DNA from: Planctomycetaceae bacterium
Lineage (GTDB): Bacteria > Planctomycetota > UBA1135 > GCA-002686595
DNA length: 64,000 nt
Direction: 5' to 3'
Assembly: GCA_016125265.1 (NCBI GenBank)
Contig: WGMC01000013.1
Span: forward strand, 170,749-234,748
Shown here: positions 35,932-45,061 of the stretch, piece after piece
Layout of the letters: every line of letters starts with the position of its first letter
How positions within the stretch are numbered: position 1 is the stretch's first letter
The notes under the pieces: generated by a model
What the model was told of the DNA's origin: nothing
The model's database searches: none
Seen by the model: the letters and a program-made list of their open reading frames with translations, nothing else
Program-made: the position numbers and the translations under genes

Positions 35932-38504
35932 CCAAGGAAGCGAGCGGTGACCCCGACTTCGAAGCGGCGCTGGCACGGCTGGCAGAGACGCCGGTGTTGC
36001 TCGTCGCCAGCGACTACGACGGCACGCTGGCACAGATCGTGGACGACCCGCGCGAGGCCCATCCCGAGCGCGAGGCCCTCGTCGCCCTGGCGGCCCTCGC
36101 GCGGCTGCCGCAGACCTTCACCGCGGTGCTGTCGGGTCGCGCACTTTCGGACCTCGCGGCGCTGACGGGTGCGCCGCCCGGGCTCCTGCTCGTCGGCAGC
36201 CACGGCAGCGAGTTCGACGTCGGCTTTGCGGAGCGCCTGAATCCCGTCGAAACGGCGCTGCGGGACCGCTTGCGCGCCGAACTGACGAACATCGCGGCGC
36301 GCACGCAGGGCCTCTCGGTGGAGCCCAAACCCGCGGGCGCTGCGTTCCACTACCGCCGCGCCGAGGCCGGCGCCGCCGCGTCCGCGCTGGCCGAAGTGAT
36401 GGCGGGCCCCGCGGCCCTAGTCGGTGTGCACCAAAAGCGCGGCAAGTGTGTGCTCGAGCTGAGTGTGGTGCCCACCGACAAGGGCCACGCCCTGGGCCGG
36501 ATGCGCGGCGAGGTCGGCGCCAGCGCCGTCGTGTTCTTCGGCGACGACGTGACCGACGAGGACGCCTTCGCGACGCTCCACGGCCCCGACGTCGCCGTGA
36601 AGGTCGGCGCCGGGCCGTCCGCCGCGTCCTGGCGCGTGCGCGGTCCCGCGGAGGTCGCCGAATGGTTGGCGCGCCTCTGCGAGCGGCGCGCAGCGCACTT
36701 CGGCGCGGTCGGCGCGCCGCCGATCGAACAGCTCAGCCTGTTGAGCGACCAACGCACGGCGGCCCTCGTCACACCCGCGGCCCGCATCGTGTGGTTCTGC
36801 GCGCCGCGCATCGATTCGCCCGCGCTCTTTGCCGAACTGCTCGGCGGCGCCACGGCCGGGCACTTCGCGGTCGAGCCCACGGACGGCAGTGCGCCGCTCC
36901 ACCAGAAGTACGGGGAGCGCGACCTCGTGCTGACCACGCAGTTCGCCTCGTTCGCGGTGACGGACTTCCTCGACACGAGCGGCGGCCGCGCCACCCAACG
37001 GGCCGGCCGCACGGATCTGGTGCGGGTCATCGAGGGCCGGGGCGCGGTGCGCCTGCGTTTTGCGCCGCGCCTCGACTTCGGCCGCCAAACCACGCGCCTC
37101 GAGGCGCGCGAGGGCGGGCTCTGTGTGCTCGACAGCCTGGATCCCGTCTTGTTGCGCTCGCCCGGTGTGACGTGGACATTGGCGCGCGAGGGCGCGCACG
37201 ACACCGCGGAGGCGCTCGTGGAACTCGGGCCCGAGCCGCTGGTGCTCGAACTCCGTTTTGGCGCCGGGGACCTTCGGGCAGCGGGCCGCTCGCCGACGCA
37301 GCGCCGCGAGCAGACCTCGCGCCACTGGTCCGAGTGGAGCGAGGGGCTCGAACTCCCCCACTTCGAACGCCAGGCGCTCCTGCGCAGCGCGTTGACGCTG
37401 AAGGCGCTTCAATACGGACCGAGCGGCGCCATCGCCGCCGCTGCGACGACGAGCTTACCCGAATGCATGGGCGGCGTGCGCAACTGGGACTACCGCTTCG
37501 CGTGGCCGCGGGATGCGGCGCTCGCCGCGCGCGCGCTGGCCGAACTCGGCAGCCCGAGCGAGGGCATGGCGCTGCTCGATTGGCTGCTCGGCATTTTGGA
37601 CGGCCTTTCCGCGCCGGACCGGCTGCGACCGATCTACACGGTGACGGGTGCGGAGCTCGGCGCCGAGGGCGAGATCGCGGGGCTGGCGGGCTACGGCGGC
37701 AGCCGACCGGTGCGTGTGGGCAACGGCGCGTCGGGCCAGGTGCAACTCGACGTCTTCGGACCCATCGCGGACCTCATCGCGACCCTTGCGAGGATCGGCG
37801 CGCCGCTCTCCTCCGAACACGCGCGGCTCTGCGAGGCGATGGCGCAGGCCGTCGCCAACCGCTGGCGCGACCCGGACCACGGCATCTGGGAGATCCGCGC
37901 ACCCGCGCGCCACCACGTGCACACGAAGGTCATGTGCTGGCTCGCGCTCGACCGCAGCCGGACCGTGCTCGAACAGCACTTCGCGCGGCCGCGGCCGGAA
38001 CTCGCCGCCATCGCCGACGAGCTGGCCGCGGAGGTCCTCGAGAAGGGCTGGAACCCGAAGCTGCGCGCGTTCACTGCGGCCTACGGGTCCGACGACCTGG
38101 ACGCGGCCGTGCTGCAGATCGGCCTCTCCGGGTTCCTCGATCCACACGATCCGCGCTTCGTCGAAACCGTGGCGGCCATCGAACGCGAACTCCGCGAGGG
38201 CCCCACCGTGTACCGCTACCGGGCCGACGACGGACTGCCGGGTCGGGAGGGCGGTTTCCACATTCTGGCGGCCTGGCTGGCGGAGGCGCACCTGGCCCTG
38301 GGGCAGCGGCAACGGGCCGAGGAGCTGCTGGAGGGACTGCTCCACCTGCGCGGCGCTACGGGCCTACTGAGCGAGCAGTACGATCCGGTGGAGACGAGAG
38401 CCCTCGGCAACCACCCCCAGGCCTATTCGCACCTCGGGTTGGTGGGGTTGATCCTCGCCCTCGACCGCGCCCCGCCCATACGGGACGCAAGAGCCCATTC
38501 CTGA
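35928..38504 (+). CDS. Fused trehalose-6-phosphatase (OtsB) and GH15 trehalase/glucoamylase-like protein
   Basis: 858 residues, two enzymes. Residues about 15-250 are a HAD-type trehalose phosphatase: ASDYDGTLAQI (nucleophile Asp), SGRALSDLAAL, KGHALGRM and FFGDDVTDEDAF. From about 263 a trehalase N-terminal-like beta domain begins (IEQLSLLSDQRTAALV, WFCAPRIDSPALFAELLGG). From about 478 follows an (alpha/alpha)6 GH15 barrel: CMGGVRNWDYRFAWPRDA, HGIWEIRAPARHHVHTKVMCW with the likely catalytic acid Glu, and LLSEQYDPVETRALGNHPQAYSH with the likely base Glu. Family knowledge says GH15 members in this subgroup include trehalases. One chain could therefore both make and hydrolyse trehalose, or the GH15 part may act on another alpha-glucoside. 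Start ATG 35928 overlaps the otsA stop. Confidence 0.88.
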   Translation: MTKEASGDPDFEAALARLAETPVLLVASDYDGTLAQIVDDPREAHPEREALVALAALARLPQTFTAVLSGRALSDLAALTGAPPGLLLVGSHGSEFDVGFAERLNPVETALRDRLRAELTNIAARTQGLSVEPKPAGAAFHYRRAEAGAAASALAEVMAGPAALVGVHQKRGKCVLELSVVPTDKGHALGRMRGEVGASAVVFFGDDVTDEDAFATLHGPDVAVKVGAGPSAASWRVRGPAEVAEWLARLCERRAAHFGAVGAPPIEQLSLLSDQRTAALVTPAARIVWFCAPRIDSPALFAELLGGATAGHFAVEPTDGSAPLHQKYGERDLVLTTQFASFAVTDFLDTSGGRATQRAGRTDLVRVIEGRGAVRLRFAPRLDFGRQTTRLEAREGGLCVLDSLDPVLLRSPGVTWTLAREGAHDTAEALVELGPEPLVLELRFGAGDLRAAGRSPTQRREQTSRHWSEWSEGLELPHFERQALLRSALTLKALQYGPSGAIAAAATTSLPECMGGVRNWDYRFAWPRDAALAARALAELGSPSEGMALLDWLLGILDGLSAPDRLRPIYTVTGAELGAEGEIAGLAGYGGSRPVRVGNGASGQVQLDVFGPIADLIATLARIGAPLSSEHARLCEAMAQAVANRWRDPDHGIWEIRAPARHHVHTKVMCWLALDRSRTVLEQHFARPRPELAAIADELAAEVLEKGWNPKLRAFTAAYGSDDLDAAVLQIGLSGFLDPHDPRFVETVAAIERELREGPTVYRYRADDGLPGREGGFHILAAWLAEAHLALGQRQRAEELLEGLLHLRGATGLLSEQYDPVETRALGNHPQAYSHLGLVGLILALDRAPPIRDARAHS

Positions 38505-38520
38505 CGGCCCCCACGCACCC

Positions 38521-39939
38521 GTGATCGCGCCCCTGAACCCGGGCGGCCCCGCGCGCCGCGCCCCCTCGCACCTCTTGCTGCTGGTGGGCCTGCTCGTCGC
38601 GGTGATCTTCGGCTTCGACCTGTGGCTGCCCGTCGGTGTGGCCCTCGGCAGCCTCTACATCGTGCCGGTTCTGGCTAGCGTGTGGGATGCGCGCCGCGGT
38701 CGCACCTTGGCGATTGCCGCGATCTGCTCGGCCCTGACGCCGATCGGCGCGTGGGTGGCGTTGGGAGAGGCGGGGTGGCTCGACGAGCGCCTCGCCCTGC
38801 CCGCGGACCGGGGAGGTGCGTCGCGCGAGTTGCTGCTCGCGCTCGTCAACAGCGCCAACGCGCTGTTTGCGATCTGGGTGACCACGGGCCTCGGTTTGAT
38901 GCGCATCGAGATGGAGCGCGAACTGGTCGAGAGCCGCGAACTTTCGGCGGTGGCGCTCGCCAGCATCGAGGACGCGGTGCTGACGACCGACATCGGCGGA
39001 CGTGTGGTGTTCATCAACGCCGTCGCCGAGGAGCTGACGGGCTGGGAGCGCGCCGATGCAACCGGACGGGCCCTCGGGGACGTGGTGCACTTGGTGCGGC
39101 CGCGCATGGGTCCCGGACAGGAAGACTTCTCCGCGGCGCTCGCCCTCGGCGACGTGCGCGAGTTGGTGCGCAAGGACGGCGAGCGGCGCCTCGTCGAACG
39201 GCGGCGCTCCCCCATCCGCGATCCGAACGGACAGGAGCGCGGCCAGGTGCTGCTGCTGCGCGACGCCAGCGAACGCGCCGCCCAGGAGCGGGCCGTGCTC
39301 GAGCTGGCCTTCCGCGACCCGCTGACCGGGCTCTCGAACCGCCACTCCCTCACGGAGCGGCTCGAGCTCGAACTGGCCCACTCCTCTCGGGACGGGCGGC
39401 GCGTCGGGCTCCTGTTCCTGGACCTGGACCGCTTCAAGGCGATCAACGACACCCTCGGGCACCACGTCGGCGACGAGATCCTGCGGCGGGTGGGCCAGCG
39501 CCTGCGCGCCGGGTTGCGGCGCGCGGACACGGTGGCGCGCCTCGGCGGCGACGAGTTCACGATCATCGTGCCCGGCGTGGCGACCCCCGAGCAGGCCCTC
39601 GCCGTGGCCCACAAGGTGGCCGAGCTGATCGCCGCGCCGCTGCCCGTCGAGGGCACCAGCCTGGTGGTGCGCGCCAGCATCGGGGTGGCGCTCTACCCGG
39701 ACCACGCGGATTCCCCCGACGGATTGCTGCGCTGCGCCGACGCCGCCATGTACGCGTCGAAACGCCGGCCCGGCACCGATCCGGCTCTGTTCGAACCGGG
39801 GATGCCCATGGCGCCCGTGCGCCCGGCCCCGACCCGCAGCGCGGCCGCCCGGGACGTGCTCGTGCCCGCGCCGCGGCGCGGTGTGCCTGCGGATGGCCTG
39901 GTGCCCGACCCATCCGAGACCCAGGACAGCCCGTCCTGA
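38521..39939 (+). CDS. Membrane PAS-GGDEF diguanylate cyclase
   Basis: 472 residues. About four membrane helices in the first 130 residues (HLLLLVGLLVAVIFGFDLWLP, GSLYIVPVLASVW and others), then a PAS domain (about 140-245; LASIEDAVLTTDIGGRVVFINAVAEELTGW), then GGDEF (about 255-425). The active site is RLGGDEF at about 340, and RRAD upstream fits the RxxD inhibitory site. It should make cyclic di-GMP. There is no EAL domain. GTG 38521 is 16 bases after the OtsB-GH15 stop. The C-terminal 45 residues are Pro/Arg-rich and disordered. Confidence 0.9.
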   Translation: MIAPLNPGGPARRAPSHLLLLVGLLVAVIFGFDLWLPVGVALGSLYIVPVLASVWDARRGRTLAIAAICSALTPIGAWVALGEAGWLDERLALPADRGGASRELLLALVNSANALFAIWVTTGLGLMRIEMERELVESRELSAVALASIEDAVLTTDIGGRVVFINAVAEELTGWERADATGRALGDVVHLVRPRMGPGQEDFSAALALGDVRELVRKDGERRLVERRRSPIRDPNGQERGQVLLLRDASERAAQERAVLELAFRDPLTGLSNRHSLTERLELELAHSSRDGRRVGLLFLDLDRFKAINDTLGHHVGDEILRRVGQRLRAGLRRADTVARLGGDEFTIIVPGVATPEQALAVAHKVAELIAAPLPVEGTSLVVRASIGVALYPDHADSPDGLLRCADAAMYASKRRPGTDPALFEPGMPMAPVRPAPTRSAAARDVLVPAPRRGVPADGLVPDPSETQDSPS

Positions 39940-40017
39940 GGGGAGCGCGCAGCCGCGCGCCGCTACAGTGATGGCGCAGGACGCCCGATGGGGTGGGTCC
40001 GCGCGCCCGCCCCCCCC

Positions 40018-41454
40018 ATGGCGTTCAACAGCTTCGAATACGGCCTGTTTCTGTGGTCGGTCTACGTCCTGTTCTGGACGCTGTCCCGGCAACGCAGCCT
40101 GCGCCACAGCTTCTTGCTGGTGGCGAGCTATTGGTTCTACGCCCAGGCGGATTGGCGGTTCCTCGGGCTCCTGGCCATTAGCTCCGTCGTCGACTACGCC
40201 GCTGGCCTCGGCGTCGAACGCAACCGCGAGAACGGCGACCCGCGCGGCGCCAAACGCTGGTTGGCGCTGAGCCTGGTGGCCAACCTGGGCATGCTGGGTT
40301 GGTTCAAGTACTTCGGTTTTTTCACCGCGGAGATCGGGGCGCTGCTGACGTCCCTTGGCTTCGCGCCGAGCACGCCGGTTCTCGAAATCGCCCTGCCGGT
40401 CGGCATCAGCTTCTACACGTTCCAGACCCTCTCGTACACACTCGACATCTACGCGGGTCGCATGAAGCCGATCCGCAGCCTGCTCGACTTTTCGCTCTAC
40501 GTCAGCTTCTTCCCGCAGCTCGTGGCCGGGCCCATCGTGCGCGCCCGCGACTTCCTGCCGCAGTTGGAGAGCCCACCGGCCTTCCGCTCGGAACAACTGG
40601 CCTCGGGACTGTTCCAGATCCTGCGCGGCCTGGCGAAGAAACTTTTGATCGCCGACGTGCTCGGGCTCTACCTGGTCGATCGTGCGTTCGAGAACGCCGA
40701 TTCCATGGGCGAGTTGGGCGCCCTCGGTTTGCTGGTCGCCACCTACGGCTACGCGCTGCAGCTCTACGGCGACTTCGCCGGCTACTCGGACATCGCCATC
40801 GGTTCGGCGCGATGCCTCGGGTTCGAACTGCCGAAGAACTTCGACGCGCCCTTCAAGGCCAAGAGCCTCGAGGACTTCTGGAGCCGCTGGCACATCTCCA
40901 TGTCGTCGTGGTTCATGGACTACGTCTACATCCAGATGGGCGGCAGCCGCGGGAGTTGGTGGAAGGCCTCGCGCAACGTGCTGGTGGCGTGGGGACTCGT
41001 CGGGCTGTGGCACGGCGCCGCGTGGACGTTCGTGCTGTGGGGCCTCTACCACGGCGCGTGGTTGATCATCGTGCGGGCCGTGCGCAAGCTCCTGCCCGGC
41101 GGCGCCTTCCCCGACCGGCTGCCGTTCCGCTTGGCGGGCGGTCTTTTCACGTTCCACGTGGTCGCGTTCTCGATGGTGCTCTTCCGCTGCCCGGACATGG
41201 ACACCTTCTGGACCGCGTGCCGCCAGGTCGTCGATTGGAGCCGCCCGCTGCCCGAGCTGCCCTGGCAGATCTGGGCCGCGATCGGAGTCGGGTACGTGAC
41301 GCACCTCTGGCCCGGCGATCTGGCGGAATCCCTGGAGCGCCGCTACGTCGCGTGCCACCCTGTCGTGCAGGGCGCGATCCTCGCCGCTGGCATCGTGGTC
41401 TTCTTCCTGTTGGCACCCCCGGGCACCGCGCCCTTCATCTACTTCCAGTTCTGA
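40018..41454 (+). CDS. MBOAT-family membrane O-acyltransferase
   Basis: 478 residues, AlgI/DltB type. MAFNSFEYGLFLWSVYVLFW is the standard N-terminus; LPVGISFYTFQTLSYTLDIYAG, FFPQLVAGPIVRARDFLPQL, YGDFAGYSDIAIGSARCLGFELPKNFDAPF and FWSRWHISMSSWFMDYVYIQ follow, and GLWHGAAWTFVLWGLYHG holds the catalytic histidine. It passes acyl groups across the membrane to an extracytoplasmic acceptor. The next gene encodes an SGNH-fold protein, as in AlgI-AlgX/J or PatA-PatB pairs, so the two probably O-acetylate an exported polysaccharide. ATG 40018 is chosen over 39988 by family length. Confidence 0.93.
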   Translation: MAFNSFEYGLFLWSVYVLFWTLSRQRSLRHSFLLVASYWFYAQADWRFLGLLAISSVVDYAAGLGVERNRENGDPRGAKRWLALSLVANLGMLGWFKYFGFFTAEIGALLTSLGFAPSTPVLEIALPVGISFYTFQTLSYTLDIYAGRMKPIRSLLDFSLYVSFFPQLVAGPIVRARDFLPQLESPPAFRSEQLASGLFQILRGLAKKLLIADVLGLYLVDRAFENADSMGELGALGLLVATYGYALQLYGDFAGYSDIAIGSARCLGFELPKNFDAPFKAKSLEDFWSRWHISMSSWFMDYVYIQMGGSRGSWWKASRNVLVAWGLVGLWHGAAWTFVLWGLYHGAWLIIVRAVRKLLPGGAFPDRLPFRLAGGLFTFHVVAFSMVLFRCPDMDTFWTACRQVVDWSRPLPELPWQIWAAIGVGYVTHLWPGDLAESLERRYVACHPVVQGAILAAGIVVFFLLAPPGTAPFIYFQF

Positions 41455-41510
41455 GCGCGACCCCCGCCTTCTGACCGCGACCCCCGCCTTCTGACCGCGA
41501 CCCCCGCCCC
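41451..41510 (+). repeat. Three tandem copies of a 20-bp unit between MBOAT and SGNH genes
   Basis: ctgagcgcgacccccgcctt, then ctgaccgcgacccccgcctt, then ctgaccgcgacccccgcccc. The MBOAT stop TGA lies in the first unit, repeated as out-of-gene TGA triplets in the others, and the SGNH start follows at once. Confidence 0.8.
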
Positions 41511-42947
41511 ATGAAACCCTGGCAGACATTCGGTTGGCGCACCGTGGCGGCGGTGTGTGTGCTCGTCGGCTTCGATCGCGGGCTCTACTACCTCGGCGAC
41601 CACGGCAAGTGGATCGTGCAGAAACGCCACCCCCACCTCGGCTGGCAGATGCTGCCGAACCAGAACGGTTGGTCGCGCTTCTACGAGGTGCGCGAAACGA
41701 CGAACGACCTCGGCTACCGCGGCGCGGACTGGCCCGCGGCGCCGAAGGCGGTGCGCCGCGCGCTGGGCAAGGATGCGCCGGCGATCTCACCCGTCGAAGG
41801 GGACGCGCGGACCGATGGCGAGCTCCGCATCGCCGTCGTGGGCAACTCGATGACCTACGGTTCGTCCGTGGAGGACGGCGACGTCTGGACGGTAGAGTTG
41901 CAAGGGCTGCTCACCGAAGAGCTGCGCCGCCGCGGCGACATGCGCACGGTGCACGTGCAGAACTTCGCCGTGCAGGGGTACGTCTTCGAGCAGATGGCGC
42001 GCACGTTCGAGCAGCGCATCGCGCCGTTTTTGCCCGACCTCCTGCTCGTTCCGAACACGACCTACGACCTGGCGCCGATGCCGCGTCCGGAGCCCAGCTT
42101 CGACTACCCCCTGCGCCCTTGGATCGTGCGCACGGCGATCAGCGACTTCGCGGTGCGCAAGGTGCACGGCCGCTGGATGCCGCGCCCTCCGGCCCCCACC
42201 GAGGTGCCGCCGGAAGTCGCGATCGAGGGCAACCGCGAGCGTTGGGAGGCGGTTTCGCCGCGGGCGCGCGACGTGGCCTGGCGCCTCTTCGCGGCCGACC
42301 GCGGCGCGCCCGAGGCCGAGGCCAACAAGATCCCCGCGGACGCGCGCATCGGCCACTTCGCGCGCGCCGACGAGGACACGTTGGCGCGCCTCTGGGAGCG
42401 CGCGAAGGGCGAGGAGCGCGCGCTGCTCCTCGACCTCTTGCCGCCCGGCCTGTTCGAACGTGTGCGCCAGACCGTGCAGCACGAACTCAGCGCGCATCCG
42501 TACCAATCGAGCATGCGCTGGCTGTGGGACCGAAGCGCCGAACGCCTCGAGGGCCTGCGCGAGCGGCTCGAGGCCCACGGGGGCCAGTTGGTGCTCTTCT
42601 CCATGCCGACCCTCAACCGCGTTTCGCGGCCCGACCAACCGTCCACGTCGGCGTACTGGTCGATGTGGGCCGCCGGCAACGACGGTCGGCGCCGGGCCGT
42701 CGAGTTCGACCCGACGGCCGACCTGCGCAGCGAAATGCCCGAGCTCGCGAAGTTCCTGGCCGATCCCAACGTGTTCCACCGCACCGACCGGGGCGAGATC
42801 CAGATTCCCGAGGGCGCGCCGGAGTTCGCGTCCACGCTGTTCTTCCCGAAGGACGTGGGCCATCTCAACGCTCGCGGGCACCGGGTGCTGGCCGAGGCCC
42901 TGGCCGCGCGACTTCTCGAATCGGGGGCGCTGGACGCCTCGCGCTGA
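41511..42947 (+). CDS. SGNH-fold protein partnered with MBOAT
   Basis: 478 residues. A single N-terminal hydrophobic helix (VAAVCVLVGFDRGLYYLG) anchors or exports it. IAVVGNSMTYGSSVEDGDVW carries the nucleophile Ser in a G-N-S-M-T-x-G block, and FPKDVGHLNARGHRVLAEAL the DxxH pair of the SGNH triad. About 200 residues of helical insert separate the two blocks. In AlgX/AlgJ/PatB systems such proteins take the acyl group from the MBOAT and transfer it to the glycan. The glycan here is unknown. ATG 41511 follows the 20-bp repeat directly; no Shine-Dalgarno sequence is seen. Confidence 0.8.
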   Translation: MKPWQTFGWRTVAAVCVLVGFDRGLYYLGDHGKWIVQKRHPHLGWQMLPNQNGWSRFYEVRETTNDLGYRGADWPAAPKAVRRALGKDAPAISPVEGDARTDGELRIAVVGNSMTYGSSVEDGDVWTVELQGLLTEELRRRGDMRTVHVQNFAVQGYVFEQMARTFEQRIAPFLPDLLLVPNTTYDLAPMPRPEPSFDYPLRPWIVRTAISDFAVRKVHGRWMPRPPAPTEVPPEVAIEGNRERWEAVSPRARDVAWRLFAADRGAPEAEANKIPADARIGHFARADEDTLARLWERAKGEERALLLDLLPPGLFERVRQTVQHELSAHPYQSSMRWLWDRSAERLEGLRERLEAHGGQLVLFSMPTLNRVSRPDQPSTSAYWSMWAAGNDGRRRAVEFDPTADLRSEMPELAKFLADPNVFHRTDRGEIQIPEGAPEFASTLFFPKDVGHLNARGHRVLAEALAARLLESGALDASR

Positions 42948-42960
42948 GTCGCCCCTGGGA

Positions 42961-42966
42961 TAGGAT
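42961..42966 (+). promoter_or_regulatory. -10-like hexamer TAGGAT, 8 nt before ATG 42975
   Basis: TAGGAT, CCCGGCCC, ATG; it starts the three-gene ABC cassette. Confidence 0.5.
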
Positions 42967-42974
42967 CCCGGCCC

Positions 42975-44288
42975 ATGGGCCCCGGCCGCTCCCCGACGAT
43001 CCGCCTGCTCCCCACGATCCGCCTCGTGGCACTGAAGGAGCTGCGCTCGAGCCTGCGCGACTCGCAGACCCTGCTCTACACCCTGGCGCTGCCGCTCCTG
43101 CTCTATCCGGCGCTCTTCTGGGTGATGATCCAGGTCAGTTCGCTGCTCGAGTCCCGTCGGCAGGTGCGTGAGGTCTCGGTGGCGGTGGCGTACGAGGGCG
43201 AACCGGTCGCCGCGCGCGCGGCGGAACTCGGCGCGCGTTTGGAGCGCGCGACCTCGGCGCCCGACGACGGGACGGAACCCGCTGCCGGGCGACTATCCGT
43301 CGAAAGTGTGGGTTCGCCCCGGTCGCAGGCGGAGACCAACGCTCTGGTGCTCGTGCCGGACGGGGAGAAACGCGCGGCGTTCGATCTCGTGTTGTGGTTG
43401 CCCAACGAAGGCGAGTGGGTCGCGGTGCACAACTCGGCGCAGCCGAACTCGGCCCTTGCGCTGACGCGCGTCGAAACACTGCTCGCCGACGAAGCCCAGC
43501 GGGCCCGTCGCGAAGCGCTGGAAGAAGGCGAATCGCTGGCGCCGCTGGCCGTGGAGCGGCGCGATCTCGCCAGCGGCCGCGAGCAGGGCGCGTACCTGAT
43601 CTCCGTGATGGTGCCGATGCTCATCGTGTTGATGGGTGTGTTCGGCGCGTTCTATCCGGCCGTCGACCTCACCGCCGGCGAGCGCGAACGCAAGTGCGAG
43701 GAGACGACGCTGCTGTTGCCCGTGCCGCGGGCCGGATTGTGGCTCGGCAAACTGGCCGCGGTCGCGGTGCTCTCGCTGTTGGCCACCGCGCTCAATCTCT
43801 TTGGCATCGTCTTCGCCGCCAACCACCTCCTGGCCATGGTCGGCGCCGGCGCCATCGAAGTGACGTTGGGCGCTCGTGAGTTGCTGCTCACGCTGCCCTT
43901 CGCGCTGGTGCTCGTCATCTTGACCTCGGCCGTCCTGACGGGCTTGGCGTCGCTCACGCAGACCTTCAAACAGGGCCAGTCCCTGCTCGGCGGCGCGCAG
44001 ATGCTGTTCATGGCGCCGGCCCTCGCGTCCACCCTGCCCGGCCTCGAGTTGACCGCAGGCACGGCCCCCACGCCCATCGTCGGTTTGGCGCTGGCGCTGC
44101 GCAGCGTGCTGCGCGGCGGAGATCTCGAAGTCGGGCTCCTCGCCCTGACCCTCGCGAGCCACGCCGTCTACGCGCTGGTCGCGGCGTGGATCGCCGTGCG
44201 CCTTCTGGCCGGCGAACTGCACACCGCTTCCGACCCCAGCGCGCTCGACCGGCTGCGCGCGGCCTTTATGCCCTCGAGGCGCCCATGA
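42975..44288 (+). CDS. ABC-2 permease, NatB-like
   Basis: 437 residues. The first helix follows IRLVALKELRSSLRDSQTLLYTLALPLLLYPALFW, the opening expected for NatB-like ABC-2 permeases. A soluble extracytoplasmic domain (about 55-200) comes before five more helices including AYLISVMVPMLIVLMGVFGAFYP and AGERERKCEETTLLLPVPR, the coupling segment. NatAB in Bacillus exports sodium; many relatives have other cargo. Its stop overlaps the ATPase start (ATGA at 44285). Confidence 0.88.
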   Translation: MGPGRSPTIRLLPTIRLVALKELRSSLRDSQTLLYTLALPLLLYPALFWVMIQVSSLLESRRQVREVSVAVAYEGEPVAARAAELGARLERATSAPDDGTEPAAGRLSVESVGSPRSQAETNALVLVPDGEKRAAFDLVLWLPNEGEWVAVHNSAQPNSALALTRVETLLADEAQRARREALEEGESLAPLAVERRDLASGREQGAYLISVMVPMLIVLMGVFGAFYPAVDLTAGERERKCEETTLLLPVPRAGLWLGKLAAVAVLSLLATALNLFGIVFAANHLLAMVGAGAIEVTLGARELLLTLPFALVLVILTSAVLTGLASLTQTFKQGQSLLGGAQMLFMAPALASTLPGLELTAGTAPTPIVGLALALRSVLRGGDLEVGLLALTLASHAVYALVAAWIAVRLLAGELHTASDPSALDRLRAAFMPSRRP

Positions 44289-45061
44289 GCGAACCCCAAC
44301 TGGCGGTGGAGACCGAACGCCTCGCCAAAACCTACTTGGACCGCGCGACGAAGGAGCCGGTGCACGCCCTCAAGGAGCTGAGCCTCTCGTGCCGTTACGG
44401 CGAGATCTACGGCTTGCTTGGACCGAACGGCGCGGGCAAGTCGACGACGTTGCGCATCCTGTCGACGATGCTGGCGCCCAGCTCCGGTTGGGCCAAGGTC
44501 GATGGTCTGGATGTGCGCGAAGAGCCCCTCGAAGTGCGTCGGCGCATCGGCTTCCTGTCGGCGACGACGGGGCTCTACGCGCGGTTGACGCCGCGCGAGA
44601 CGCTTCAGTACTTCGGCGCGCTGCACGGCATGGAACCGGCCGCGCTCGAGGCGCGCGTCGACGAGCTGCTCGACGCGTTCCGCATGCACGAGTTCGCCGA
44701 TCGCCGCTGCGAGCACCTTTCGAGCGGCCAGAAGCAGCGCACGTCGATCGCGCGCGCGGTGCTGCACGATCCGCCGCTCCTGATCTTGGACGAGCCCACC
44801 ACCGGCCTCGACATCCTCGCGACCGGCGACATGATCGAGTTCATCGAAGCGCGCCGCGACAGCCGCCGCTGTGTGCTCTTCTCGACGCACGTGCTGTCCG
44901 AGGCGGAGCGCCTGTGTGACCGCATCGGCGTGATCCACCACGGGCGCCTCCTGGCTTCGGGCACGCTGGCGGAACTGCGCGAGGACACGGGCGAGGAATG
45001 GCTCGACGGCATCTTCAAGGCCCTGGTGCGCCGGGCCGAGGCCGGGAGCGCCACCACGTGA
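44285..45061 (+). CDS. ABC transporter ATP-binding protein, NatA-like
   Basis: 258 residues. Walker A GLLGPNGAGKSTTLRIL, Q-loop region RRRIGFLSATTGLYARLTPRE, signature HLSSGQKQRTSIARAV, Walker B LLILDEPTTGLD and switch His in LFSTHVLSEAERLCD. It is a single nucleotide-binding domain that would serve both flanking permeases. Start overlaps the preceding stop (ATGA) and its stop overlaps the next GTG (GTGA). Confidence 0.94.
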   Translation: MSEPQLAVETERLAKTYLDRATKEPVHALKELSLSCRYGEIYGLLGPNGAGKSTTLRILSTMLAPSSGWAKVDGLDVREEPLEVRRRIGFLSATTGLYARLTPRETLQYFGALHGMEPAALEARVDELLDAFRMHEFADRRCEHLSSGQKQRTSIARAVLHDPPLLILDEPTTGLDILATGDMIEFIEARRDSRRCVLFSTHVLSEAERLCDRIGVIHHGRLLASGTLAELREDTGEEWLDGIFKALVRRAEAGSATT

